Made by a program: the position numbers and the translations under genes
Shown: positions 31,875-42,439 of the stretch, in pieces
Layout: each line of letters starts with the position of its first letter
Position numbering within the stretch: the first letter of the stretch is position 1
The notes under the pieces: model-generated
Told to the model about the DNA's origin: nothing
Databases searched by the model: none
What the model saw: only the letters and a program-made list of their open reading frames with translations
Origin: Mastigamoeba balamuthi
Taxonomy: Eukaryota > Evosea > Mastigamoebida > Mastigamoebidae
Direction of reading: 5' to 3'
Length of the DNA: 49,487 bases
Assembly (NCBI GenBank): GCA_902651635.1
Contig: CACRSC010000044.1
Span: 186,236-235,722 of the forward strand

Positions 31875-34800
31875 TCACATCCTCTTGGGCGGCGCCGCGC
31901 CCAGCGCTGGCGGCACCATCGCCGCCGTGATGTCCGCCAGCGACGCCTTGCGCAGCGACGCCGACTCTGCACAGAGCGCCTCCGCCGCCTCGCTGTGATG
32001 CGCGTGCGCCTCCACGATCGCGCACCCCAGCTCCCTCATCGCTGCCATCCACTCCGCGTCCGCCGCCTCCTCCGCCTTGCGCTTCTTCTCCGCCCTGCGT
32101 TGTCGCAGCGTTCCAAGTCAAACACCCATTGAATACATCGCACGGAAAAAACGAAGTCAAATTGGCCAAGTGAAAGGAAAAACCCAGCTTAAAAACCGAG
32201 GCCGGGAAGGGGGCCGAGGGGGTGCGCACTCGGTGGTGGCGTTGGCGAGGGCCTCCTTGGCAGAGGCGAGCGCCGAGACGGCGGCGGACTTCTTGGCGTC
32301 CATGTCTGCGCGGGCGGCCGCGAGCGCCGCGTCAATGCGCGCCGTCTCCCTCGCGCAGTCCTCCTCCATCCGCGCCACGCGCTCCTCGTTCTCCGCCGCG
32401 CCCCTCGCGAGCTCGGCGCGGGCGGTCTCGAGCTCGGCGGCGCGCTCGCCCGCGCGGAGGGTGCTCTCGTCGAGCACGACCTTGTGCTCGGCCAGCGCGG
32501 CCATGCGCTCGTCGAGCGTGGCCAGCAGGCCGTGGATGCCCGCCTTTGTGCTGCCCTTGAGCTCGGCGAGGTACCGCGCCTCCGAGTCGGCGCTGCTGGG
32601 CTCGGGCAGCCGCGAGGCGTCGAGGAACGCGAGCTCGTGGGCCGACTTTGCGGGGCACGACGAGCGCACGCGGCGGATGAGGTCCTGGTGCGCCTCGTGC
32701 CGGCGGCTGAGCTCCGCGACGCGCCTGCAGACCTCCTGCTCGAGGTCCCACGTCGACCGCTGCTTCTCCTTGTGCGACTCCTCCGCGTCCTTGAGCTGCT
32801 TCTCCAGCTGCGCCCGCTCCCTGCCCGTCGCGCGTTAGCCCCGTCGTTGCAGCGCCGCGTTGGTTGCGCTGTGTTGTGCTGTGTTGCTGTGCTGCCCGAC
32901 TACGAGGGGCAGCAAATGGCCAGAGCTCCCAACAGCAACGCAGCGCTGCTCGTCCGATACACGCGAGCGCATAGCGCGCAGAGCAGCAGCGCAGTTGCAC
33001 ACGGCGTGGCCAAGGGCCGGCGGAAGAGACCCAGCAGGGGCCCAATGGCATCGACAGGTCGCTTTGCACGGCCACGACCTGAGGACAAGAGGGCCGCCCG
33101 AGAGGGGAGGACAGACGCAGCGCCGCGTACTGCGGTGTGCTGTGCTGTGCTGGTGCTGGTGCTGGTGCTGGTGCTGGTGCTGGTGCTGGTGCTGGTGCTG
33201 GTGCTGGTGCTGGTGCTGTGCTGTGCTGTGGTGATGCGCACGTGGCAAAGCGGATGCGGTCCTCCTGCGAGATGCCCAGCGCCGCGACCTGCGCCTCGAG
33301 CTGCGCCTTGGCCGCCGTCTTCTCGTCGATCCTCGCTCGTATGGCCGCCGCGTTGGCCATCACCGCCTCGAGCATCCTCATCCGGTCCTGCAGGAACAGC
33401 GCCATCCTGCGCCGCGTCGTCCCGTCAGACCCTGCACCCTCCAGAGAACCGGCAGGGGTAGCAAGCACAGGCAAATCTCGATGCACAGTGAAATGCCTGC
33501 GCCGAGAAAACCCGCAACGGAACCGAAGGGAAACCTCGCAGGCAGACCCGAACACTAAACACCCAGGCGCTCCGAAACCCGACCAAAACCCGACCCAAGA
33601 CCGCACAAAAAAAGACCCCCCGTCTCCCCCAGAAATTCCCACGGAAACGCGGCGGAAAACGGAATCGAAGGGAAACCCGCAGGCAGACTCGGACACCATC
33701 CCAGAGACATCCCAGGCGTTCCGAAACCCGACCGAAACCCGACCCCAAAAACCGCACAAAAAACCGACCCTCTCTCCCAGAAATCCCCCAGAAGCGGCGG
33801 CGGAACCGGGGAACCGGCGCGAGGGAGGAGAGGGGAAGGGGGCACGTACTGCTGGTTGAACTGGTCGTACTTGGCGTCGTCCGAGGCGAGGTTGACGAGG
33901 GCCTGCTTGGTGGCGGCCTGGTCGGCCTTCTCGGCCTCGACGGCAGCGCGGGCCTCGTCGACGCCCCGGAGCGTCAGGGCCTTCTCGTCCTCGAGGGCCG
34001 CGAGCTCCTTGGCGACGCGCTGGAAGATCTCCTCGAGGCGCCTGCTGAAGTCGGCGTCGACCTTGGCGCTGCTCTTGCCCGTGTGCGTCCAGTGGCGGAA
34101 CGACTCGCAGAGGTACGCCATCCAGATCTGGTCCACGCCCCCCTGCTCCCCCGTCGTCGTCCCCGTCAGCGCCAGGCCCCCCGCCGCCGTGCTCATCGCC
34201 AGCGCCGTCGCCCCCATGTCCGTCGCCCCCATGTTGATCGTCGGCCCCAGCTTCATCCGCTCGTCCGCTGGCGCCGCTGGTCCAGTGAGCCACGCCCCCT
34301 CGCCCTTCTTTCCCCGATTCATTTCCCGATCCAGCGATTGGCACGAATAGTGCAATTCCAGGAAATATGGGTTCCTGGGAAGAGGATTCCGCCCCCACAG
34401 CCATCTGGAAAATCATCGGGGAAATGGGAGCGCACCCTCGTGGAGCTCGACGAGCCAGGCGAGGGCTGCGAGGAGCGCGGGGTAGGCGTGGGGCGCGATG
34501 GGGTTGAGGCTGTTCTTCTGGAGCATGAAGGGGTAGCGCAGGCCGCGGAAGACGGCGAGGACCCACTCGGCCGAGCTGGGGTCCGACGTCGGGGGCAGCC
34601 GGAACAGCGGGCTCCACTGCTTGAACACAAACTCCACCCACGAGTAGTAGTCGCTCGTCGACGGCGCGCTCAGCATCTTCGACGTCACCGGCCTGGCGTT
34701 CGCACGTGGGCGTGGCGGGCGGTCATTCGCGGGAGGGAAAACCGCGGGGCCGAGAGAAAACCCGACGGAGAGACGGGGGGACTTTGGGTGGCGAGATTGT

Positions 34801-35234
34801 GCAAAAGCAAAGCAAAAGCGAGTTTGGGATCGTGGAATCGAAGACCCCTTTTTGCCTTACAAGATTTCCCGGAATCACGATATTCTCGGGGTTTGAAACT
34901 GTGCTCCCAATTTTGGCGCCATGTCCTCCGTAATCAAACTGAGGGGCGGGCTAGGGGGGTGGGGTGGGGCGTATGGGGGCTGGGCGCACTTCTCGTAGTT
35001 GTGGCGGGTGAGGAAGTTGCGGATCTTCTCGCGGCAGGCGGCCTGGAACGACGAGTCCGAGAGGGGCCTGGGGTCGCCCTTGCCCCCGGGCCTCGCCTGG
35101 CGCGGCGCAGCGGTGCCGCCCATCGACGAGATGTTGCCGCGCCGGCTGGCGCCGAGGCCGCCCAGCGCCCCGGCCTTGGCAGAGGCCCCGGGCCTGAAGC
35201 TCGACACGTTGGTGATCTCTCTGAAGGGTTGCAT
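31875..35234 (-). CDS. NDC80: kinetochore protein NDC80/HEC1
   Basis: Six exons join in phase: 35234-34990, 34692-34436, 34276-33846, 33438-33242, 32820-32230 and 32094-31875, giving 646 residues, close to the human length of about 642. The N-terminal tail is basic and flexible. The calponin-homology microtubule-binding domain follows: DPRPLSDSSFQAACREKIRN, FLTRHNYEKPVTSKMLSAPS, then FRGLRYPFMLQKNSL and ALLAALAWLVELHE. The remainder is heptad-rich coiled coil (LEEIFQRVAKELAALEDEK, RAQLEKQLKDAEESHKEKQ), interrupted as expected by the loop. Its role is to bind microtubules as part of the NDC80-NUF2-SPC24-SPC25 complex. Four of five donors are GTGCGC/T. The exon 4 acceptor is a GAG rather than CAG. 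Introns 3 and 4 are long for this genome and contain tandem repeats. Confidence 0.93.
33151..33216 (+). repeat. (TGGTGC)11 minisatellite in NDC80 intron 4
   Basis: Eleven hexamer units lie within the intron at 33241-32821 (minus strand), flanked by TGTGC variants. The array starts about 25 bases inside the donor. Confidence 0.95.
33519..33795. repeat. two-unit tandem repeat of about 140 bases in NDC80 intron 3
   Basis: Units of about 33519-33660 and 33661-33795 share GAAGGGAAACC.CGCAGGCAG, GAAACCCGACC.AAACCCGACC, the CGCACAAAAAA run and CCCAGAAAT. The diverged second unit suggests an old duplication. Confidence 0.75.
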
Positions 35235-35761
35235 GGCCCGCAGCTTCCGCAGTGACTGCCTCGCGCGGCTGGTGTGGCGCTCCCGAAAGCGCTTGTGTGC
35301 CGATTAAATAATGGCGCGAAAAAGATATTGTGCGGATATCCTGTTTGAAAGATGAGATCTCTCATGCACTCCCACGTCCGCCATTGTGACTAGCCGGGAG
35401 CCGCCGTTACCGAGATGGCATGCGTCAAAGGCCGCGTGCGAATAATGCGAGATATTTGGGTGAATCTGACCTATGGGTGATGAAGAGGCGCGCTGACATC
35501 AGAAACCGGTGAAGCAAAGGACCCTCCAGCGCCGCGCGCCCTCAGGTGAGCCGACTCTCTCGTCGCCCCGCCCGCCTCCTCTCGGCCGCAAGCGCCGGCG
35601 CCCCCCCGAGCCGCCCGCCCTGCGCCCTTGTCTCCACGCTGACCCTCCTGCCTTCTCTGCCTCGCTTGCGTCAACGCCGGCATTTCTTTGTGGTGCCGGT
35701 GGATGTGTGTTTTCTCTTTGGTCGCTCGCGGCCGGCGCCCTGTCCTCGCAGACCGAACAGA
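35235..35761. promoter_or_regulatory. shared head-to-head promoter of NDC80 and RNASEK-like gene
   Basis: Divergent start codons at 35234 (-) and 35762 (+) leave 527 bases. The right part looks like a 5'-leader intron of the RNASEK-like gene: CCCTCAG|GTGAGCC near 35545 and TCCTCGCAG near 35750, just before the ATG. No TATA-like box was identified. Confidence 0.4.
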
Positions 35762-36351
35762 ATGCCGATCCCCTGCACCCCCGGCGGAGCCTGCTACGGT
35801 TTCCCTGGCTTCAAGTGTTCGCCGCCCAGCCAGCTCCCCCTGTCTCCCACCCCGGCGCCCACCTCTGTTGTTTTTCTCACTCTTTTCTTCCCCACCAGGC
35901 TCTGTCTGCTGCACCCTGTTCTCTCTGTGGGGCGTCATCATGCTGGTGCGCGCCCCCTCCCTGGCTCCCTCGCCCCCCGCGCGCGCTCTCGCCCGCCGCG
36001 GGGGGACTTTCTTCTGCGCGGTCAGATCGGGAAATTGAAATAGTCCGATTCGACAGTTCGCGCTCGGATCGTCGCTCTCGTACCGGGGTGTGACGCTGTA
36101 CGAGGTCGAGGACGAGGACATGGACAAGGACAAGAAGCAGATGTTCATCGCCGGCGCGATCTACGCGGCGCTCGTCGTCGGCTGCGGCGCGCGCTGGATC
36201 TACCTCCAGATCATGATGAAGACCAACCCCAAGCACCCCGGTGCGGTTCCCTCTCCTCTCCCCTCTGTCCCCCATTTCCCGGAATTATAGGTTGCCTGCG
36301 CCACGTCACCTCGGTGTCTCACGCTGCGTGGCGCGCACAGGCCTGGTGTAA
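35762..36351 (+). CDS. RNASEK: RNASEK-like V-ATPase accessory membrane protein
   Basis: Four exons, 35762-35798, 35899-35945, 36057-36240 and 36341-36351, give 92 residues; human RNASEK is a similar small two-TM protein. The joined product has a Cys-rich start (MPIPCTPGGACYG), TM1 with the diagnostic SLWGVIML, then ALGSSLSYRGVTLYEVEDED and TM2 (MFIAGAIYAALVVGCG). The WGVIML motif and spacing match the family, which is named ribonuclease kappa but is best known as a V-ATPase-associated factor needed for endocytosis. The last exon adds only GLV before the stop. If that intron is not removed the frame ends at 36288 instead. The exon joins rest on phase and motif only, since each exon is short. 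Confidence 0.72.
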
Positions 36352-36755
36352 GAGGCGCACGAAGGCGTTCGGAGCGGAAGACACTCGGTCCCCGCCACGG
36401 TCCTGACACCCCCGTCTTCCCCACCTCGCACCGCACTCTTTTGCTCCCCACGGCGTCCTTGGGAGGCGTTCTTGACAGACAGGAGTGTCTCTCGGGACGG
36501 GCCACGCTCAAATACAACACATGCTCACTTAAATCAGCCAAGCCCCCCTGTTGTTCTTTCTCGCCCAAAGCGCGGGCCGGCCACGCCCAGAAGGTCTCCT
36601 GTGGGCGGTGACTCACGCAGAAGACCATTCCGGGAAGAAAGGGCGCGGAGAATCTCAAAAGAGATTCATCGTGGATTTTGCTATCTTGTTTGGCTGGCGG
36701 ATTGATTGCGCGGCGCACAAAGCGTGTTGTGGAATACGACCCGAGGCCCCCTCCC
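36352..36755. other. short convergent spacer
   Basis: It lies between the 3' ends of the RNASEK-like (+) and UBE2G1-like (-) genes. No further gene was seen. Confidence 0.5.
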
Positions 36756-37543
36756 CTACATGCACTCCTGCGTCTTGCGGACGATGCGCTTGATGCGCTT
36801 CTTGAACGCCTCCTGCGAGTCGCGCCACTCCTTGGCGGCCTCGACGTTGGCGGGGCTCTGGTCGTTGGGGCTCGAGAGCATCGAGATGACGCTGACCAGG
36901 ATCGTCTCGACCGTGTGCACCGGCAGCCACCGCTCCTCGGCCTTCTCGTAGCCCCACTTGTCGTTGCCCGGCGGGTGCAGGATCGAGATGCAGACGGTGC
37001 CGTCGGGGTACACTTTGCGAGGAGAGGGGAATCCAGAATCACAGGGCCATGACGTCAGACAGGAGAATCTTCGAGGGAGAAATATCAGCTGTTTTGGGGC
37101 ACACACCGTTGGGGTGCCACATCTCGGTGATGAAGCGCATCTTCGGGGGGTTCATCGGGTAGTCTGCGGGGAACGACAGCCTCGCCTGGAACATGCCTCC
37201 CTCGCTGCGCCACGCCAAAACAGGGTTAAATATCGCGAAATATCCCGTGAAAATATCTCCCCAATCACATCGGGGGGGGGGGGGCCCTCCCCTTGGCCAC
37301 GGGGGATCGGGCACGGCGGGGGTCGGAGGCGCACTAGAAGGTGTCCGGGGGGCCGACGATGAGGACCTGCCACTCGAAGACGTTGGAGTCGTCGACGAGG
37401 CCGGCGCTGAAGCCCTCGACGGGGTTCTTGTTGAGCTCGCGCAGCTGCTTGGCCAGCAGCAGCGCCGCCTGCGACGTGGCGGCCGACGGCGCCTTGGCCG
37501 GCGACGGCGACGACGAGGCGGGCGAGGTGGACGACGACGACAT
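36756..37543 (-). CDS. UBE2G1: ubiquitin-conjugating enzyme E2, UBE2G1/UBC7 type
   Basis: Three exons, 37543-37335, 37204-37107 and 37012-36756, give 187 residues. A Ser/Pro/Ala-rich leader of about 20 residues precedes the UBC fold. Family marks in order: LLLAKQLRELNKNPVEGFSA, WQVLIVGPPDTFYEGGMF, PPKMRFITEMWHPNVYPDG, the catalytic Cys in TVCISIL, and the acidic-loop insertion HPPGNDKWGYEKAEERWLPV that separates the UBE2G/UBE2R branch from other E2s. The enzyme takes ubiquitin from E1 as a thioester and makes mainly Lys48-linked chains; relatives serve ER-associated degradation. The neighbouring RING-CH membrane ligase on the same strand is a tempting partner, but this is only proximity. Confidence 0.93.
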
Positions 37544-37882
37544 CGGGGGTGGGTGGGTGGGTAGTGGTGCCGCCTCTCTGTGTGCTGTGTGAAAGGGACG
37601 AGTGAAATCTGAGCTCCCCGGATTCTGCGATGACATCAGCTCGTTGATTCGCGGATCTTCCGGAAGAGTCGGGGAGAGGTGGTGCACACTGCTCCGGCCA
37701 GTTCGCCACCACCAAGGTTGCATCCCATAGGGCTCACAATTCAGATTAAATTGCCCGGCTGAGCATTTGACAGGAGACACCGGTTCAACTCCAGGAAGTC
37801 TCAGAATTTCAGAACCATCGCCCAACAGCAATAGAAAAAAACCCTCTACCATTCGCAGTGCCCGGTGACTCGTACGCACAGC
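37544..37882. other. intergenic spacer
   Basis: It lies upstream of the E2 and downstream of the RING-CH gene, both on the minus strand. The E2 promoter should be here. GGTTCAACTCC at about 37785 resembles a tRNA B-box, but no cloverleaf forms. Confidence 0.5.
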
Positions 37883-40194
37883 TCACACGGGTGACGGGTC
37901 CTCGTGCACCACGAGGCCCTCGCCCGTGCGCCTCCACACTCTCCACTCGCCGCAGACGCTCGCAGCGACCTTGGCCACGGGCATCGCGGCCACCGCGGCG
38001 GCCAGGGCCATCGCGACGCCCCTGACCCTCGCGCCCCTCGCCCCGCCGCCTGCCCCGGCCTCCACGGCCCCGCACACGGCCGCGCACGCGGTCCACACGC
38101 CCACGAGCACCACCAGCCACAACTCCCCGGCCTCCGCGTCCTCCGCTGCGCCCTCGACGGCCTCCGCAGGCGCTGCCATCGGTTGCTGCTGCTCCGCCTG
38201 CTCTTCGTCGGGCTGCAACAGCTGCAGCTGCTCAGGCTCGGGTAGCGGGGCCGCCTCGAGGCCCGCGTGGCGCCTGGCGAGGTGGTAGCACTCGACGGCG
38301 GCGATGGCGGCGACGAGGCCGAGCGCCACGACGACCGAGAGGCCGTAGACGGCCGCGCTGAAGCCGTAGTAGTGCACGGCGCCCTCGTAGTGGCACGAGG
38401 GTGCGGCCCGCGACCCGTACGCGCAGTAGTTGCGCAGGTAGCACGGCCGCGGGTGCGCTGTGCAGCGGACCTCGCGCGGGGCGCACTCGGCCACGCAGTC
38501 GGCGCCGATGTGCATCGCCGCGGTCGAGACGGCGCCCGCGGTCTCCGAGAACAGCGGCGCCCTCGCACGGCCCGCGCAGACGCCTGACGCCAGCTGCTCG
38601 ACCAGGACGCGCTCGCGCTCGCTGCTCTTGGGCCGAGCGGTGGCCCCGGGGGCCAGAGAGGCCCGGCACTGCGACTGGGATGCCGCGGGCGCAAACAGCG
38701 CCGACTCGCCATGCGGCATGACGAGCACTGGCGGTGTGGCCGTGCAGTTGGAGCAGTTGGACGAGGCCGGGGCACCGAAGACCGCGCTGAGCACGACGAC
38801 GGCGGCGTAGCCAGAGGCCCCGGCGCTCGCCTGCTTCTGCTCGAGACCGCAGCCGCCCTCGGAGACCACCAGCACCGATCCGCCGTTGTTCGCAGGCGCC
38901 CCGCGGCAGCCGTCGCCACCGGGGACGACCCTCAGCCCCCGATCGAGCTCGGGGGCACCAGGGGAGGCCCACGACGCGAAGTAAACGTCCTCGCCGTCCA
39001 GGGCGATGGAGGCCGGGCGGTCCAGGTTGAGGCGGCGCAGCTCGTCGGCCCTCACGCCCGAGAGGACCGCGTCGAGGCTGCGGGGCTCCACGTGGAGCTC
39101 CGAGGGCTTTGGGGGCCTGTAGACAACACCGAACACAACGAGAGACCCGCAGACCACGACGGTGGCGTAGAACACGCAGACGCCCAGGGTGAACAGCGAC
39201 GCGGCGTCGGTGCCCCACAGGGCGTTGGCGAGGGCCAGAGCGCAGAGCAGCAGCACAGCAACGGAGAACACAGCGACCCTGGCGACGCACGGGCGCGGGG
39301 CGGAGTCGCAGGCGCCCCAGAATAATGAGAAGACCGCGAAGACAGCGAACAGCATCGACCAGCAGCGTACGCGCGCCGGGGCGGTCGACCAGAAGGCACG
39401 CGGGTGCAGCCCGCTGAGGAGCGCGTGGCGCAGCGTGGCCCAGGCGTCGCGCAGGACCCAGACGGCGACAAAGAGCATGTAGGCGACGTAGAGCCCCGCG
39501 AGGGCGAGGCGGTCGGTGTAGCGCCAGCCGAGCGGCAGCTGCGAGCCCAGCGGGCGCCACTCGAAGTCCCCGAGCTCCACAGGGCCACCGCCGAGAGCGC
39601 TGGCGGACCCCGCGACGAGCCACGCGGCGAACCCCAGCGCGGGGAGCGCGAGCACCACAGCGCACTCGACGACGAGGGCCCGCGGGCGCTGCGCCATGCG
39701 GAGGGACAGCCTGTGCAGCCCCAGCGCCACGAGGGCCGCGCAGGAGTACAAGGCCAGCTTGGCGGCGAAGGGTCCGAGGACGATGAACAGCGCCGAAACC
39801 GCCAGCGAGAAGGCGAGCGCGAGGGCTGCACGAGGGGCGACGGGGCTCGAGAGGCAGAAGCGCGCAAATCCGGCCGAGTGCGGGACGCGCCAGCCCACCG
39901 AGTAGCGCGCCTTGCACAGCTCGCAGCGAGGGGTCACTCCGCGGCGCACGCGGGGCTCGAGCCAGCGCGCCAGGCAGCTCTCGTGGGTCCATGCAACAGA
40001 GCCCCTGCGCCGGCCCGCGGGCCGTTGGTGAGCGCGGCGTTGAGGCGGCGGTCCCCGGAGATCAAGTGATCCACGGAGGGAACGAGTGGAGGGTGATTGG
40101 CGTGCCTGCAGTGGCAGGCGTGGATGAGGGGCTCCGCCGACGCATCGTCGCGGCAGATGCGGCAGATGCGGTCGTCATCGTTGTTCTCGGCCAT
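37883..40194 (-). CDS. RING-CH (MARCH-type) multi-pass membrane E3 ubiquitin ligase
   Basis: Two exons, 40194-40106 and 40004-37883, give 736 residues. The intron uses a GC donor (CAG|GCACGC). The joined N-terminus is a complete C4HC3 RING-CH: CRICRDD, CHCRGSVAWTHESC, and CELC. RING-CH domains bind an E2 and ubiquitinate membrane proteins. After the RING come about seven hydrophobic segments (for example ALALAFSLAVSALFIVLG, LYVAYMLFVAVWVL, LGVCVFYATVVVCG). Then follows a lumenal-looking region of about 240 residues rich in Cys with NCSNCT sequons, then about three more segments and a charged Gln/Glu-rich loop. An upstream in-frame ATG at 40278 would add 28 residues. The topology resembles large MARCH6/Doa10-like ligases only loosely; the lumenal domain is not recognised. 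Its 5' two-thirds is duplicated at 41270-42439. Confidence 0.85.
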
Positions 40195-40790
40195 TCGCGG
40201 ACGCGCCCCCTCGTCAACCACCCGGAGGAAATCGTAATTGATTGAATCGAGCAAGACAAGAACAATCTGGAGGGTCATCTCTACACGCGCTGGTGTTGAC
40301 CTGCAGCCGAAACAAGCTCACATAGACCTCCGCGAGGGGGCGTTTCACTGCACGTGGCACAAGGGGTGCCATTACATGACCCGCGGGCCAAATTCAAACC
40401 GATACAGATAGCGCAAGCCCTCATCAGACAGAATGCTCACCGCGTGTGTTTGCAACAGCACAGAAGCGTTGTTTTTCTCGCATCCCGAACCACATTGCCA
40501 AATGCTGGTGTCCACGGCCACGGAGAACAGTAAGAGATGTCTCAAATGCCCGATTCCCGCTGCTTGACGAGGAGGACGCGTCTCCGGCGGTCGCTGGCCA
40601 TCGGGTCACCACCTGCTTCTGCGGAGAGTGAGCCCGGCCTCAATCTCGTTGCGGTTTCAGCGTGTGGCCAATCCGAGGGCCATTGGGGAGACTCATAGAT
40701 CCCTCAAACTCCAGTTGTGAGCTGTGCCAGCCTGGGAGAGAGGGGGGAGGACCGGGAGAAGGGTTGGGAGGGACAGGGACATAAAGCGGT
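39029..40790. repeat. tandem duplication, copy 1
   Basis: It is nearly identical to 41272-43033 with a constant offset of 2245 bases; I noticed only scattered single-base differences (for example 39303 against 41548 and 39341 against 41586). It covers most of the RING-CH gene, its promoter and the 3' end of the multi-copy family. Identity ends at about 40790 inside a GGGACATAAAGCGG run. Confidence 0.9.
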
Positions 40791-41271
40791 GGGTTGCTTT
40801 GAATGAATGGCCGTGGGTTTTATTTTTTTTGCAGCTATGCATATTTCGTGCATGCACCATTGCACATTCAAAAGCTCACGAGTTGCTTGTGCTCACGATA
40901 AGTGCTACAGGAAAAAAACCCCCCCTATTGTTGTCTTCCGTTTTCACAACCAAACGTTTCCCGTTCCAGATGGATGCTGCTCGTAGATTTCTTTTGGCAG
41001 AGCAGTAAATCCCAAAATGCATGCGCACACAGAAAGGGAACAACAAGCAAAGAAACAACACAGATTAGCTTCTTTTATTTTCGAGAACTGTTTTTAAAAA
41101 AACCCCCAGAAAACAGCCAACGCTTTTCCCAGGATGGTGGATGGAACAGGAGCTAGAACCACGAGTCTTGGAATTATCGATGCATGCTACGAGCGAAGGA
41201 AGAGAAGGGCTCTGTGAATGACCCTGTTAGCCAGCAGAGGACACCCCCTTCCCCCTCCCCCCCCCCCCNGC
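40791..41271. other. AT-richer junction sequence ending in poly-C and an N
   Basis: About 480 bases unlike the surroundings end in a long C run with an undetermined base at 41269, right where the second copy of the duplication begins mid-gene. The pattern suggests an assembly join. No gene was found. Confidence 0.7.
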
Positions 41272-42439
41272 TTGAGGCGGCGCAGCTCGTCGGCCCTCAC
41301 GCCCGAGAGGACCGCGTCGAGGCTGCGGGGCTCCACGTGGAGCTCCGAGGGCTTTGGGGGCCTGTAGACAACACCGAACACAACGAGAGACCCGCAGACC
41401 ACGACGGTGGCGTAGAACACGCAGACGCCCAGGGTGAACAGCGACGCGGCGTCGGTGCCCCACAGGGCGTTGGCGAGGGCCAGAGCGCAGAGCAGCAGCA
41501 CAGCAACGGAGAACACAGCGACCCTGGCGACGCACGGGCGCGGGGCGTAGTCGCAGGCGCCCCAGAATAATGAGAAGACCGCGCAGACAGCGAACAGCAT
41601 CGACCAGCAGCGTACGCGCGCCGGGGCGGTCGACCAGAAGGCACGCGGGTGCAGCCCGCTGAGGAGCGCGTGGCGCAGCGTGGCCCAGGCGTCGCGCAGG
41701 ACCCAGACGGCGACAAAGAGCATGTAGGCGACGTAGAGCCCCGCGAGGGCGAGGCGGTCGGTGTAGCGCCAGCCGAGCGGCAGCTGCGAGCCCAGCGGGC
41801 GCCACTCGAAGTCCCCGAGCTCCACAGGGCCACCGCCGAGAGCGCTGGCGGACCCCGCGACGAGCCACGCGGCGAACCCCAGCGCGGGGAGCGCGAGCAC
41901 CACAGCGCACTCGACGACGAGGGCCCGCGGGCGCTGCGCCATGCGGAGGGACAGCCTGTGCAGCCCCAGCGCCACGAGGGCCGCGCAGGAGTACAAGGCC
42001 AGCTTGGCGGCGAAGGGTCCGAGGACGATGAACAGCGCCGAAACCGCCAGCGAGAAGGCGAGCGCGAGGGCTGCACGAGGGGCGACGGGGCTCGAGAGGC
42101 AGAAGCGCGCAAATCCGGCCGAGTGCGGGACGCGCCAGCCCACCGAGTAGCGCGCCTTGCACAGCTCGCAGCGAGGGGTCACTCCGCGGCGCACGCGGGG
42201 CTCGAGCCAGCGCGCCAGGCAGCTCTCGTGGGTCCATGCAACAGAGCCCCTGCGCCGGCCCGCGGGCCGTTGGTGAGCGCGGCGTTGAGGCGGCGGTCCC
42301 CGGAGATCAAGTGATCCACGGAGGGAACGAGTGGAGGGTGATTGGCGTGCCTGCAGTGGCAGGCGTGGATGAGGGGCTCCGCCGACGCATCGTCGCGGCA
42401 GATGCGGCAGATGCGGTCGTCATCGTTGTTCTCGGCCAT
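41270..42439 (-). pseudogene. partial duplicate of the RING-CH ligase gene
   Basis: Exons 42439-42351 and 42249-41270 repeat the RING-CH domain and the transmembrane block almost exactly. They stop at ...GVRADELRRL, where the poly-C/N junction cuts the frame, so the lumenal region and C-terminus are missing. Two visible amino-acid changes are Ser to Tyr (CDSAPRP to CDYAPRP) and Phe to Cys (FAVFAVF to FAVCAVF). It is either a true truncated duplicate, a second haplotype, or an assembly product. Confidence 0.8.

Noticed and set aside
37700-37810. tRNA candidate from GGTTCAACTCC
   Set aside because: The T stem mispairs at two positions and no matching 5' acceptor strand or D arm lies upstream.
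38232-39992. Second minus-strand frame of about 586 codons overlapping the RING-CH gene
   Set aside because: Arg-rich shadow frame. The other frame carries the RING-CH domain and the transmembrane segments.
41187-42237. Translations running from the duplicate across the poly-C/N into the AT-rich stretch
   Set aside because: They cross an undetermined base and an assembly-like junction, so the fused ends are not real protein.
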